Positions 35,213 to 42,777 of a DNA stretch of 45,809 bases are shown here, in pieces (position 1 is the stretch's first letter; every line of letters starts with the position of its first letter). The notes under the pieces are model-generated. The model searched no databases. It saw only the letters and a list, made by a program, of their open reading frames with translations, and was not told where the DNA came from. A program made the translations under genes and the position numbers. The DNA comes from Acholeplasmataceae bacterium. GTDB lineage: Bacteria > Bacillota_I > Bacilli_A > ML615J-28 > CAG-698. The stretch lies in NCBI GenBank assembly GCA_012841865.1, contig DUTX01000108.1:1-45809 (forward strand), written 5' to 3'.

Positions 35213-35959
35213 TTATTGTAAATCTTTAAACAATTCATCTCCCACTAAAAACTCCAAGATTTTTTCCGTTGGGATTGCTCCTCCGTTTACAAATTCCTCT
35301 TCTGAATCCTTAGCACTTGGAAACCCCCAGGTATTAAGTCCAACAATTTCGCCATCTTTATTAATCAGCATCCCGCCGCTGCTTCCTTGTTTAATGATTG
35401 CATTATGGAAGATAATCTCATAATCAACTTGCTCTGCTTTTTTGTATTCCAAAATTTTGCCTGCGGTAATAATATTTTGTTGACCGGAAGGACTGCCAAC
35501 TGAAAAAACAATATCGCCTACTTCGGTATTTGTGTCGGAAAAAGAAGCGGTATGGTATTTTTCTTTTGAATTAAACCAAAGAACGGCAAGATCTGCTCCT
35601 TCCGACACCATATAGAGATTTCCTCGATAGACATTTCCGTTGATATCTTCAATCGTATAGCGATGTTGGTAATGATCATCAAGTCTAACCACATGCTTGT
35701 TTGTAAGAACATAATAATCACCACCAGATTGATAAAAGACGGCGCCGCTTCCGGAACCTTTATATGGCCCCGGTGTTTCAAATATCAAAAAATCATCATA
35801 TGTTTCCGTAGTGATTTTTACATTTGCGGATAAAATGACCGTACTGATGTGATTGAGCGTCTCAATATCAATCTGGTCGTTAGTAAATAGATTCTGAAAA
35901 CCACATCCGGAAAGAAGAGATGTAAAAAGTATTAGAATAAAAAGCAAATATTTTTTCAT
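35213..35959 (-). CDS. Trypsin-like serine protease, lipoprotein
   Basis: 248 residues. A lipoprotein signal peptide with LLSGC lipobox (Cys about residue 19) should anchor it outside the membrane. The chymotrypsin fold has TNKHVV (His about 89), SEGADLAVLWF (Asp) and QGSSGGML (Ser), plus GGAIPTEKI as in DegP-type proteases. There is no PDZ domain, unlike HtrA. It starts 2 bp after the stop of the acetyltransferase gene (TAATTATG), so is co-translated with it. Likely an envelope quality-control or signalling protease; the target is unknown. Confidence 0.86.
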   Translation of the reverse strand: MKKYLLFILILFTSLLSGCGFQNLFTNDQIDIETLNHISTVILSANVKITTETYDDFLIFETPGPYKGSGSGAVFYQSGGDYYVLTNKHVVRLDDHYQHRYTIEDINGNVYRGNLYMVSEGADLAVLWFNSKEKYHTASFSDTNTEVGDIVFSVGSPSGQQNIITAGKILEYKKAEQVDYEIIFHNAIIKQGSSGGMLINKDGEIVGLNTWGFPSAKDSEEEFVNGGAIPTEKILEFLVGDELFKDLQ

Positions 35960-35961
35960 AA

Positions 35962-36531
35962 TTATCGCCAACTATTTTCGTAAATCCTTTGAAAATACTC
36001 GTCATCTGTTATTGCATAACAATCAATATCCTTAATTGTTCCGTCATAGTTAAGATAACCTTTTCTTTTCAAACCTTCATAGGTAAGACCTATCTTTTCA
36101 CAAACCCTTCGTGATTGAATATTGCTTGGAAATGTCATACATTCGATTCTTTTCAAAAGCAATTTTTCAAATCCCCAAGAAATGACCTTTTTTGATGCTT
36201 CGACGGCTATCCCTCTGCCCCAATATTCGGGGTTAATGGTATAACCTAGTTCCGCTTTATGATTTCGAACATAGGAATGCAACTCAATCGTCCCGATCAT
36301 TTTATTGTTTTCTCGCCAAATGATTGAAAAAACTCCTAATTGACCGTATTTCTTTTTTCCTTGGAAGAGTCTGATGACAGCTTTGGTTTCGCTTAAAGAA
36401 ACATGTGGTTGCCAACCAGCATTCGGACCGACCATCGGTAACCTGGCATATTCATACATATCAGAAGCATCATATTCTTCTATTTCCCTGAGCAATATTC
36501 TCTCTGTAATAAGTACCGGCAACTTTTCCAT
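35962..36531 (-). CDS. GNAT acetyltransferase, RimJ/RimL-like
   Basis: 189 residues, acetyl-CoA-dependent N-acetyltransferase. RILLREIEEYDASDMYEY at the N-terminus, the acetyl-CoA binding part AELGYTINPEYWGRGIAVEASKKVISWGF, and SRRVCEKIGLTYEG are the standard RimJ/RimL pattern. Substrate unknown (protein N-terminus or small molecule). Transcribed from its own promoter with the serine protease downstream. Confidence 0.88.
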   Translation of the reverse strand: MEKLPVLITERILLREIEEYDASDMYEYARLPMVGPNAGWQPHVSLSETKAVIRLFQGKKKYGQLGVFSIIWRENNKMIGTIELHSYVRNHKAELGYTINPEYWGRGIAVEASKKVISWGFEKLLLKRIECMTFPSNIQSRRVCEKIGLTYEGLKRKGYLNYDGTIKDIDCYAITDDEYFQRIYENSWR

Positions 36532-36552
36532 AATATTACATCCTTTCTTTAT

Positions 36553-36581
36553 ATTATATATAAATAAAAATTAAGTTGCAA
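36553..36581 (-). promoter_or_regulatory. Promoter for the GNAT-serine protease pair
   Basis: TTGCAA (36581-36576), 17-bp spacer, TATAAT (36558-36553) on the minus strand. Confidence 0.75.
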
Positions 36582-36585
36582 CAAA

Positions 36586-36609
36586 AAAAACATCGTTGCC
36601 GATGTTTTT
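36586..36609 (-). terminator. Terminator after spoVS
   Basis: AAAAACATCG / CGATGTTTTT hairpin with 4-base loop and long T-run on the minus strand. Confidence 0.88.
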
Positions 36610-36618
36610 CTTCCGAAT

Positions 36619-36882
36619 TTATTTCCGATGTTCTACAATAAGTTTAATAGCGGTCCTTTCCTCACCATCGATAAGAATGTCACTGAATGCAGGAATGCAA
36701 ATCAAATCCTTACCGGTGGGAGCCACATATCCCCTGGCAATAGCAATAGACTTAATAGCCTGATTCAAGGCGCCGGCACCGATCGCTTGGATCTCAACAG
36801 CCTGTGATGTTTTAAAGGCATTTGCAAGAGCGCCTGCAACTGAGTTTGGTTTTGACTTTGATGAAACTTTTAATACATCCAT
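36619..36882 (-). CDS. spoVS: Stage V sporulation protein S
   Basis: 87 residues, the full family length. Near-identical to Bacillus SpoVS in MDVLKVSSKSKPNSVAGALA and in AVEIQAIGAGALNQAIKSIAIARG. SpoVS is an Alba-like small protein needed for passage through stage V (coat and heat resistance) and is also found in non-spore-formers as a regulator. It follows ymdB in the conserved rny-ymdB-spoVS order. AGGAGGAG ribosome site. Confidence 0.97.
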   Translation of the reverse strand: MDVLKVSSKSKPNSVAGALANAFKTSQAVEIQAIGAGALNQAIKSIAIARGYVAPTGKDLICIPAFSDILIDGEERTAIKLIVEHRK

Positions 36883-36950
36883 ATTTCTCCTCCTATTATT
36901 GGGTCATAAAATTATATTCAGAATTATCTGAATTTATGCCTTGTCAGGAG

Positions 36951-37727
36951 TTATTCTATCACATTGATAATGTCGATATTTGCCGCTTTTTTTGAATTTT
37001 CATCAATCTCAACCAAAATTGCACTAAATTGAGTTTGTCCGGTGTTTTGGGGAGAGAATCTTTGCATTCCGTCATTCAAATAACGGTCAATGATGATTTC
37101 TTTCTTGACACCGATGACACCTTCTAAAGCTCCGGTCATCCCCACATCAGTAATATAAGCAGTCCCCTTTTCAAGTATGCGCGCATCATTGGTTTGAACA
37201 TGTGTATGGGTTCCAAAAATTACCTGTATTTTCCCGTCAAAAGCATAAGCAAAGGCGATTTTTTCGCTTGTCGCTTCACCGTGAAAATCACAGATATATA
37301 TATCGCTCTTCACATTATCCAAAACTTCCTGAGCTGCCTTAAAGGGATCATAATTGTCTTGATTCATAAAGACCTTACCTATAACTTGTAATACGGTAAT
37401 TTTTAATCCTTTAAGGTTATTTGTCGTATAACCTTTTCCGGGCGAGCCTGCAGGAAAATTATAGGGTCTGACGATATTATTAACATCATCTATAATATTA
37501 AAAAGGGCTTTGTTATGGTAGGCATGATTGCCGAGGGTAATGACATCAACACCTTGATCCATATACCAGCGATAATGATTCTCATTCATACCGCGTCCAT
37601 GGGAAGTGTTTTCGCCGTTTACTATAATGAAATCAATTTTTTCTTTTTCTTTGATTTTTTTAACGTTTTTCTCAAAACTTGTCCGCCCAAGTTTCGAGAA
37701 AACATCTCCAACAATTAATATTTTCAT
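36951..37727 (-). CDS. ymdB: YmdB-type metallophosphoesterase
   Basis: 258 residues. Dimetal phosphoesterase with GDVFSKLGR, VNGENTSHGRGM, LGNHAYHNK, DFHGEATSEK and FGTHTHVQTND, covering the metal ligands. In Bacillus YmdB hydrolyses 2',3'-cyclic nucleotides and affects biofilm and late adaptive behaviour. It is normally transcribed after rny; here rny is 3.2 kb away because of the inserted sigma/protease module, and ymdB has acquired or kept its own promoter. Confidence 0.95.
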   Translation of the reverse strand: MKILIVGDVFSKLGRTSFEKNVKKIKEKEKIDFIIVNGENTSHGRGMNENHYRWYMDQGVDVITLGNHAYHNKALFNIIDDVNNIVRPYNFPAGSPGKGYTTNNLKGLKITVLQVIGKVFMNQDNYDPFKAAQEVLDNVKSDIYICDFHGEATSEKIAFAYAFDGKIQVIFGTHTHVQTNDARILEKGTAYITDVGMTGALEGVIGVKKEIIIDRYLNDGMQRFSPQNTGQTQFSAILVEIDENSKKAANIDIINVIE

Positions 37728-37748
37728 AATTACTCCATCAATTTATAG

Positions 37749-37777
37749 ATTATACCATAATAAAAATACTTATACAA
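37749..37777 (-). promoter_or_regulatory. ymdB-spoVS promoter (sigma-A type)
   Basis: TTGTAT (37777-37772), 17-bp spacer, TATAAT (37754-37749) on the minus strand. Confidence 0.72.
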
Positions 37778-37848
37778 ATAAAAATGTTAATTTTTCTTTC
37801 TACATTTCCTTTAATAAATTGATGATTTCTTTTCCTATCCAATTATGT

Positions 37849-37854
37849 TATAAT
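37849..37854 (+). promoter_or_regulatory. Possible -10 box for the ECF sigma module
   Basis: TATAAT 70 bp upstream of the sigma factor start, with only a weak -35 (TTTCTT, 17-bp spacer). The operon might instead use its own ECF-type promoter, which I cannot identify. Confidence 0.35.
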
Positions 37855-37871
37855 AATTTCGACAAAACATA

Positions 37872-37911
37872 ACCCCATATTCGTTTTATTGACGAAGGGG
37901 TAATCTTTTTT
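37872..37911 (+). promoter_or_regulatory. Attenuator-like hairpin ahead of the ECF sigma gene
   Basis: ACCCC and TTCG (37872-37883 region) pair with CGAA and GGGGT (37893-37901), with a 3-base bulge, followed by AATCTTTTTT. It lies between the possible promoter and the gene. The ACCCC arm could also pair with the AGGGGAT ribosome site at 37914-37920, so either transcription or translation of the sigma gene could be controlled. Confidence 0.45.
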
Positions 37912-37924
37912 CTAGGGGATTACT

Positions 37925-38458
37925 ATGAAAGAAAATTACTTGCTTCAGCGTGCGCTAGAATCTAATAACGAAAATAAGATCGAGCATGCTTTTGAAACCA
38001 TATATAATAAATATTCAGGACTTCTGCTCTACATTTCCCTCACTATTGTAAAGCGCCGGGAAATTGCGGAAGAAATTGTCAATGATACGTTTTTGAAGTT
38101 CTTCAATAATATCAGAAAAATTGATTATACGAAGAACATAAAGTATTGGTTGGTAAGAACAGCAAGAAACGCATCTTTTGATTATTTGAAGTTGAAAAAT
38201 AATCAAGTTGAGCTTGCCAATGATATTATTATGAGCACATGTGATGATCGAAAAAACATTGATTATCATGATTTTGTTGCTAAATTTAAAACTTTTTTAA
38301 GTGAAGAAGAGGTAAATATCGTTGTTCTCCGATTAATATACAAGTGTACTTTTAAAGAGATAGCACAAGAAAAGAACGTATCAGTAAATGTTATTTCCGG
38401 AAAATACAGGCGGAGTCTTGAAAAAATCAAAAAACATTATAAAGGGGAATGGTTATGA
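37925..38458 (+). CDS. ECF-type RNA polymerase sigma factor
   Basis: 177 residues with the two-domain sigma-70 ECF layout. Region 2 (about residues 20-85) contains LLYISLTIVKRREIAEEIVNDTFLKFFNNIRKI; region 4 (about 115-175) contains FLSEEEVNIVVLRLIYKCTFKEIAQEKNVSVNVISGKYRRSLEKIKKHY, a helix-turn-helix for the -35 box. No extra domains. First gene of a three-gene plus-strand unit set between ymdB and rny, against both. Its TGA stop overlaps the ATG of the membrane protein (ATGA), the classic sigma/anti-sigma arrangement. Confidence 0.9.
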   Translation: MKENYLLQRALESNNENKIEHAFETIYNKYSGLLLYISLTIVKRREIAEEIVNDTFLKFFNNIRKIDYTKNIKYWLVRTARNASFDYLKLKNNQVELANDIIMSTCDDRKNIDYHDFVAKFKTFLSEEEVNIVVLRLIYKCTFKEIAQEKNVSVNVISGKYRRSLEKIKKHYKGEWL

Positions 38459-39138
38459 GGGTAAGTCTAGCAAAGTTTAAAGAGGATTTTAACGAAGCTT
38501 TTGATAATAATCTTAGTTATGAACAAATCAAAGACAAGGTTATTATAACTAAAAATTTTAGCAGAAGCAGATTTTTGACACAAAGATTTAAGTTTGTAGC
38601 CATCTTTTTTCTAATTGCATTGCTGGGAGGTGTTTTCTTGATGGTAGCAACAAACAAAGTAATTTATCGGGACAATGAAGACGTAATAGTAAACTTTTTT
38701 AATGTAGAAGAAGTAGTCGGTTGGGCAGATAATGTTTTTATTGCACAAGTAGAGCAAAAAATGTATACCAAGCAATATGACGGAACCGGTCAGCATATGC
38801 CCTATACTTATTATTCTCTCACAAATATTAACTATTTTAAAGGTGAAGGAGATAATACCGGTAAACTCTTATTTTATGGCGGTTATGACTTTCTGAATAA
38901 CTTAATAGTGTTCTCCGATAATGACACTCTGCCAGAAGCAGGAGAATATTATATTTTTATAGTCAGAAAAGTAACTCCTTCAAATAGCAATTTGCGTGCT
39001 GAACCTAATTCGTTTTATGTACAAAGCAAAGGACAAATGCTTTTGTTGAACGGATATATTCCGGATAGACCAATTCAAGAACAATCCAAAGCAAATCAAA
39101 AAATAGTAAAACCCTATTTACAAGCACTTGAAAAATGA
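38455..39138 (+). CDS. Single-pass membrane protein, putative anti-sigma factor with sensor ectodomain
   Basis: 227 residues: a 45-residue cytoplasmic N-terminus (MRVSLAKFKEDFNEAFDNN), one membrane helix (about 47-66), and an ectodomain of about 160 residues. The ectodomain (WADNVFIAQVEQ, YDGTGQHMPYTYYSL, FKGEGDN, LLFYGGYD, LPEAGEYYIFIV) is homologous to the N-terminal part of the protease encoded next. The layout of a beta-rich domain with an adjacent 'KG' turn and 'G-E-Y-Y-I-F' strand recalls NTR/TIMP-like folds, which is an inference. Role as anti-sigma factor is inferred from gene overlap and topology; no known anti-sigma motif is visible. I choose the ATG at 38455 (AGGGG 7 bp ahead), not the one at 38449. 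Confidence 0.75.
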   Translation: MRVSLAKFKEDFNEAFDNNLSYEQIKDKVIITKNFSRSRFLTQRFKFVAIFFLIALLGGVFLMVATNKVIYRDNEDVIVNFFNVEEVVGWADNVFIAQVEQKMYTKQYDGTGQHMPYTYYSLTNINYFKGEGDNTGKLLFYGGYDFLNNLIVFSDNDTLPEAGEYYIFIVRKVTPSNSNLRAEPNSFYVQSKGQMLLLNGYIPDRPIQEQSKANQKIVKPYLQALEK

Positions 39139-39164
39139 TATATTAATTTTATGGGAGGTTAAGT

Positions 39165-40580
39165 TTGAGAAAATTAAAAATAAATAAAATTTTTACATTT
39201 ATCTTTTTTATTGCTTTTAGCTTATTAAGTTCTACAATTACCCTTAATGCGCTAGATAATACTGAGCGGACAAGCTATTTGCAGCCTGATTATTTTAGTG
39301 ATTTAGAAAATACTGAAGATTTAATTGGTTTATTTGATTATTGTTTTGAGGGTATGCTTTTCAAGCTTGAAGGAGTATCCCAATATAACGGAAACGGCAC
39401 TGATATTCCTTATACTTTCTACAGAGTGAAAGTTACAAAAAAAGTTAAAGGGATAGTTGATAATCAAGTAATCATTAAATTTTACGGTGGTTACAATGAA
39501 GAAGGAGAATTGATTCTTCCTGAAAATGCAACAATGCCAGAAATCGGAGAGATTTATACATTCTATTGTAATCGCACAAAACTGAATTATAAAGATGATC
39601 AAAGAACGATTGACGGAAGTTATATAATTAGCAGCCCAGAATGTATTGTAAAGGGGCATTACCAAGAAAAAAATGAAGTTCCTGCTGAAAATGAAACAAT
39701 AAACATTGATAAGCCGATGATTCCAAAAACTTTTTTCTATCGGGATGAACTTGAGTTTAGTATTCTAAGTTTTAGCGATCCTTTTCTAGAAGCATCAATC
39801 ATTTCACTAAATACAACATACAAGTTTAAACTTTACGGTGATAACCCTAGATATTTTAAAATTAAACGCGATACTTTAGATTATCTAGCATTTTATTCTA
39901 CAGGAGATTTCGATGTAAAAGTGTCTGTCTATGATGAGTACTTAACTTTAGTAGGGACTAACGATGATGTCAACACCTCGAGAGGATATTTATATACATC
40001 TGGTTACAATTTTTTCTTTCATTTTTATGCTGATAAAAACAGCACATATTATTTTAAAGTCAGCACTTATAATCCCAATGCAAGCGACTCTACAACTATT
40101 AAATGTGTAGTTGATAATTATTATGAATCTGATTATTCAAAATTAATAAACAGCAAACATGCTGTCAAAAATGAATCAATTTATTATGATAACCAGACAA
40201 GTTATTCTTACTATATTTCAATGAGTGCTGCGGAATGGAATAAGCTTAACACGATTCAACTTCGCCATTATAGCACCAATACAAGAAAAGATGTAACCAT
40301 TTATACCTATAACGATCCTGATACTACTACTCTCGCTTATACCAACAAACATTGGTTATTCGGATGGCGAGTTTATTACAATGACTATTATTTTAGCACC
40401 ATGAAAGCGTCCGAAAGATTCAAAACCATAATGCATGAGTTTGGTCATTTATTAGGTTTTGATGAATTCAATGGTCCAGGTTACGGCGAATCAAACAATA
40501 ATGTTATGGTTCAAGGAATGAGAGGACTTTATAATTTAGGTCCAGCAGATATTGCAGTTTACAGGCAAAGATGGGGGTAA
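39165..40580 (+). CDS. Secreted zinc metalloprotease with sensor-like N-terminal domain
   Basis: 471 residues. Signal peptide with hydrophobic core FTFIFFIAFSLLSSTITL and likely cleavage after LNA. Residues about 45-165 are the domain shared with the upstream membrane protein (YNGNGTDIPYTFY, VKGIVDN, KFYGGY, MPEIGEIYTFY). A beta-rich middle follows (about 190-330; DFDVKVSVYDEYLTLVG looks like a bacterial pre-peptidase C-terminal type domain). The C-terminal catalytic part has HEFGHLLGFDE (His424, Glu425, His428) and a downstream Met in NNVMVQGM, a metzincin-like pattern in which the third zinc ligand position is Glu (434) with Asp just before it, not His. Start is TTG with GGAGG 6 bp ahead. 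Likely output or regulator of the sigma system. Confidence 0.82.
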   Translation: MRKLKINKIFTFIFFIAFSLLSSTITLNALDNTERTSYLQPDYFSDLENTEDLIGLFDYCFEGMLFKLEGVSQYNGNGTDIPYTFYRVKVTKKVKGIVDNQVIIKFYGGYNEEGELILPENATMPEIGEIYTFYCNRTKLNYKDDQRTIDGSYIISSPECIVKGHYQEKNEVPAENETINIDKPMIPKTFFYRDELEFSILSFSDPFLEASIISLNTTYKFKLYGDNPRYFKIKRDTLDYLAFYSTGDFDVKVSVYDEYLTLVGTNDDVNTSRGYLYTSGYNFFFHFYADKNSTYYFKVSTYNPNASDSTTIKCVVDNYYESDYSKLINSKHAVKNESIYYDNQTSYSYYISMSAAEWNKLNTIQLRHYSTNTRKDVTIYTYNDPDTTTLAYTNKHWLFGWRVYYNDYYFSTMKASERFKTIMHEFGHLLGFDEFNGPGYGESNNNVMVQGMRGLYNLGPADIAVYRQRWG

Positions 40581-40583
40581 TAT

Positions 40584-40609
40584 AAAGAGGTGTTTTCACC
40601 TCTTTTTTT
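40584..40609 (+). terminator. Terminator of the sigma/protease module
   Basis: AAAGAGGTG / CACCTCTTT hairpin with TTTT loop and a 7-T run, just after the protease stop codon. Confidence 0.9.
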
Positions 40610-40882
40610 GATATGCTTTTCAAAAAAGAACATCAAATCTTTTCGTTGGTATTTATCTTGGAAAAATATTACTATCGTTATGCTAGAATATACATTTAAT
40701 TTTGCTTGATGGATATATTTCTGATGCAAACAGTCAAATATTGATAAAGACTGAATTGTGATTAATCTTAAAAATAGAAATTTAAATGAGAATTTTGATT
40801 TATTCAGAAAAATTATGGAAAATAAGAAAATATTTGTTTTTGTAAGAAAATGTTTTAAAAATACTTCCATGTTGCATATATA
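40610..40882. other. AT-rich intergenic DNA, no gene recognised
   Basis: Very AT-rich 270 bp between the protease terminator and the rny terminator. Only short broken frames are present. I see no RNA motif, repeat or promoter I can defend. It may be the scar or remnant of the event that placed the sigma/protease module here. Confidence 0.5.
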
Positions 40883-40928
40883 GACAAAAAGAGGCTGTAA
40901 CCTCTTGAGTAGGTAAACAGCCTTTTTT
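40883..40928 (-). terminator. Terminator after rny
   Basis: GGCTGT / ACAGCC hairpin (40922-40917 with 40898-40893) with an 18-base loop, followed by TCTTTTTGTC on the minus strand. Confidence 0.65.
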
Positions 40929-42546
40929 ATTTCGCAACTTCATGTACCCGGGTTTCTCTAATAACAGTAACTTTAATTGTTCCGGGATAATTAAGATTAT
41001 TTTCAATTTTCAAACGTATATCGCGCGCTAATTTGTGAGCTTCAACATCATTGATTTCTTCCGGTTTCACAAGTATTCTAATTTCGCGACCGGCTTGAAG
41101 AGCATAGGATTTTTCCACGCCTTTAAATTCATTACAAATTTCTTCAAGCTTAGTTAATCGTTTGATGTAATTTTCTAAGGATTCGCTGCGCGCACCTGGT
41201 CTTGCTGCTGACATAGTATCGGCAGCTGCAACCAATTGTGAGATAATAGTTGTCGATTCGCGATCGCCATGGTGTGAACCAATAGCGTCAATTACGGTTG
41301 GATGTTCATGAAATCTCTGAGCAAGTTCTAAACCGATATCAACATGACTTCCTTCCATTTCCGAATCGGCAGCTTTTCCGATATCATGCAACAAACCCGC
41401 TCTTCTGGCGAGGTTTTCGTTCGCACCAATTTCGGCAGCCAATTTTCCAGCTAAAAATGCAACTTCCATGGAATGAGCTAAAGCGTTTTGTCCATAACTT
41501 GTACGATATTTCAATCTTCCAATTAATTTAACTAGTTCAGGATGAACTTTTCCAATGCCGGTTTCAAAGACAGCTCTATCTCCGGCTTCTCTTAATTCTG
41601 TATCAATTTCTTTCTTATATTTGTTAACCAACTCTTCGATTCGTGACGGCTGAATTCTTCCGTCAGCGACCAAGGTTTCCAAGGTTCTTCGGGCAATCTC
41701 TCTTCTGATTGGATCAAAACAAGACAGTACGACTGCCTCGGGCGTATCGTCAATAATAATATCAACACCGGTTGTGGCTTCGATCGTTCTTATATTTCTT
41801 CCTTCTCGACCGATTATTCGGCCCTTCATTTCGTCATTAGGTAAGGGGACGACCGAAACTGTTTTTTCAGCAATAACATCACCTGCGTATTGTTGAATCG
41901 CATTTGCCAGTAGACTTTGGGCTTTGCGTACAGATTCGGTTTTTGCTTTTTCTTCCGCTTCCTTAATTATGGCAGCGATTTCCAAAGACATTTCCTCTTC
42001 CACATGTTCTAGAATGATTTTTCTGGCTTCATCAATGGTCAAACCAGAAACTTGAAGTAATTTTTGAGTTTGCTCTTCTATTAATGCATCCACTTTGCTA
42101 TATTGTTCTTCTAGTTCTATTTTACGTTCATCTAATGCCTGTTCTTTCTTGCTTAACAATTCTTCACGTTTATCTAAATTAGCACTTCTATAATCTAAAC
42201 GCTCTTCGCGTTGAGATAATTTTTGTTCTAATTCATTAACAGCACGTCGTCTTTCTTTAACTTCACGTTCTACTTCTTGTTTTAAAGTCCGGAGTTCTTT
42301 CTCGTTTTCTTGTTTTAAACGAAAAATCTCCTGTTTGGTTTCTACCAAACTGTTTTTTCTGTTTTCTTCAGCAAGTTTTTTTGCATCTTCTATCAATTTT
42401 GAAGCACTTTTACCTGCCTTTTGATAGTTCTTATTGAAAAAATAATAACCAAGTCCAAATCCTAATAATATAAGCAATATGGATGCAATAACATAAATTG
42501 CAATTTGATCGAAACCGGCCAATATCAATAGGTCGATTTCTTGCAT
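40927..42546 (-). CDS. rny: Ribonuclease Y
   Basis: Membrane-anchored endoribonuclease that starts mRNA decay; 539 residues. N-terminal membrane helix ([22 protein letters not shown]), long coiled coil (about 50-190, rich in Glu/Lys/Arg), KH RNA-binding domain ([27 protein letters not shown]) and HD catalytic domain ([20 protein letters not shown]). In Bacillus it is followed by ymdB; here a divergent module separates them. Own sigma-A promoter. Confidence 0.96.
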   Translation of the reverse strand: MQEIDLLILAGFDQIAIYVIASILLILLGFGLGYYFFNKNYQKAGKSASKLIEDAKKLAEENRKNSLVETKQEIFRLKQENEKELRTLKQEVEREVKERRRAVNELEQKLSQREERLDYRSANLDKREELLSKKEQALDERKIELEEQYSKVDALIEEQTQKLLQVSGLTIDEARKIILEHVEEEMSLEIAAIIKEAEEKAKTESVRKAQSLLANAIQQYAGDVIAEKTVSVVPLPNDEMKGRIIGREGRNIRTIEATTGVDIIIDDTPEAVVLSCFDPIRREIARRTLETLVADGRIQPSRIEELVNKYKKEIDTELREAGDRAVFETGIGKVHPELVKLIGRLKYRTSYGQNALAHSMEVAFLAGKLAAEIGANENLARRAGLLHDIGKAADSEMEGSHVDIGLELAQRFHEHPTVIDAIGSHHGDRESTTIISQLVAAADTMSAARPGARSESLENYIKRLTKLEEICNEFKGVEKSYALQAGREIRILVKPEEINDVEAHKLARDIRLKIENNLNYPGTIKVTVIRETRVHEVAK

Positions 42547-42599
42547 TTTGTTCTTGCACCTCCAGTAAAATATTGGAATAAAGTTTAGTCTACTAAAAT

Positions 42600-42628
42600 A
42601 TTATACTATAAAAATTTTTCATAGTCAA
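42600..42628 (-). promoter_or_regulatory. rny promoter (sigma-A type)
   Basis: TTGACT (42628-42623), 17-bp spacer, TATAAT (42605-42600) on the minus strand. Confidence 0.85.
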
Positions 42629-42750
42629 TTAAAAGATAATTATTTAGTGACAAGATTGCTTTAATCCGTTTATACATTAAAACCAAAAATAATCTTCTCA
42701 GAAGCAAGATTTTCTTGTCTGATTTTAACGATTAGCACTTAAAAAAATGT

Positions 42751-42777
42751 AAAAAAAGACCGAAAAAATTCGGCCTT
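42751..42777 (-). terminator. Terminator after recA
   Basis: AAGGCCGAA / TTCGGTCTT hairpin (one G-T pair) followed by a 7-T run on the minus strand, at the recA stop. Confidence 0.87.

Noticed and set aside
11248-38458. Mycoplasma-type genetic code (TGA as Trp)
   Set aside because: TGA is used as the stop of trmFO, of the sigma factor gene and of several genes in ATGA overlaps, and Trp is coded by TGG.
40559-40870. 103-codon minus-strand frame in the gap after the protease
   Set aside because: Low-complexity Phe/Leu/Lys/Ile sequence running through a terminator hairpin, with no ribosome site. Treated as non-coding.
40610-40882. Remnant of a transposase or insertion sequence next to the sigma module
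   Set aside because: Short broken frames only; no terminal inverted repeats or transposase motif could be recognised.
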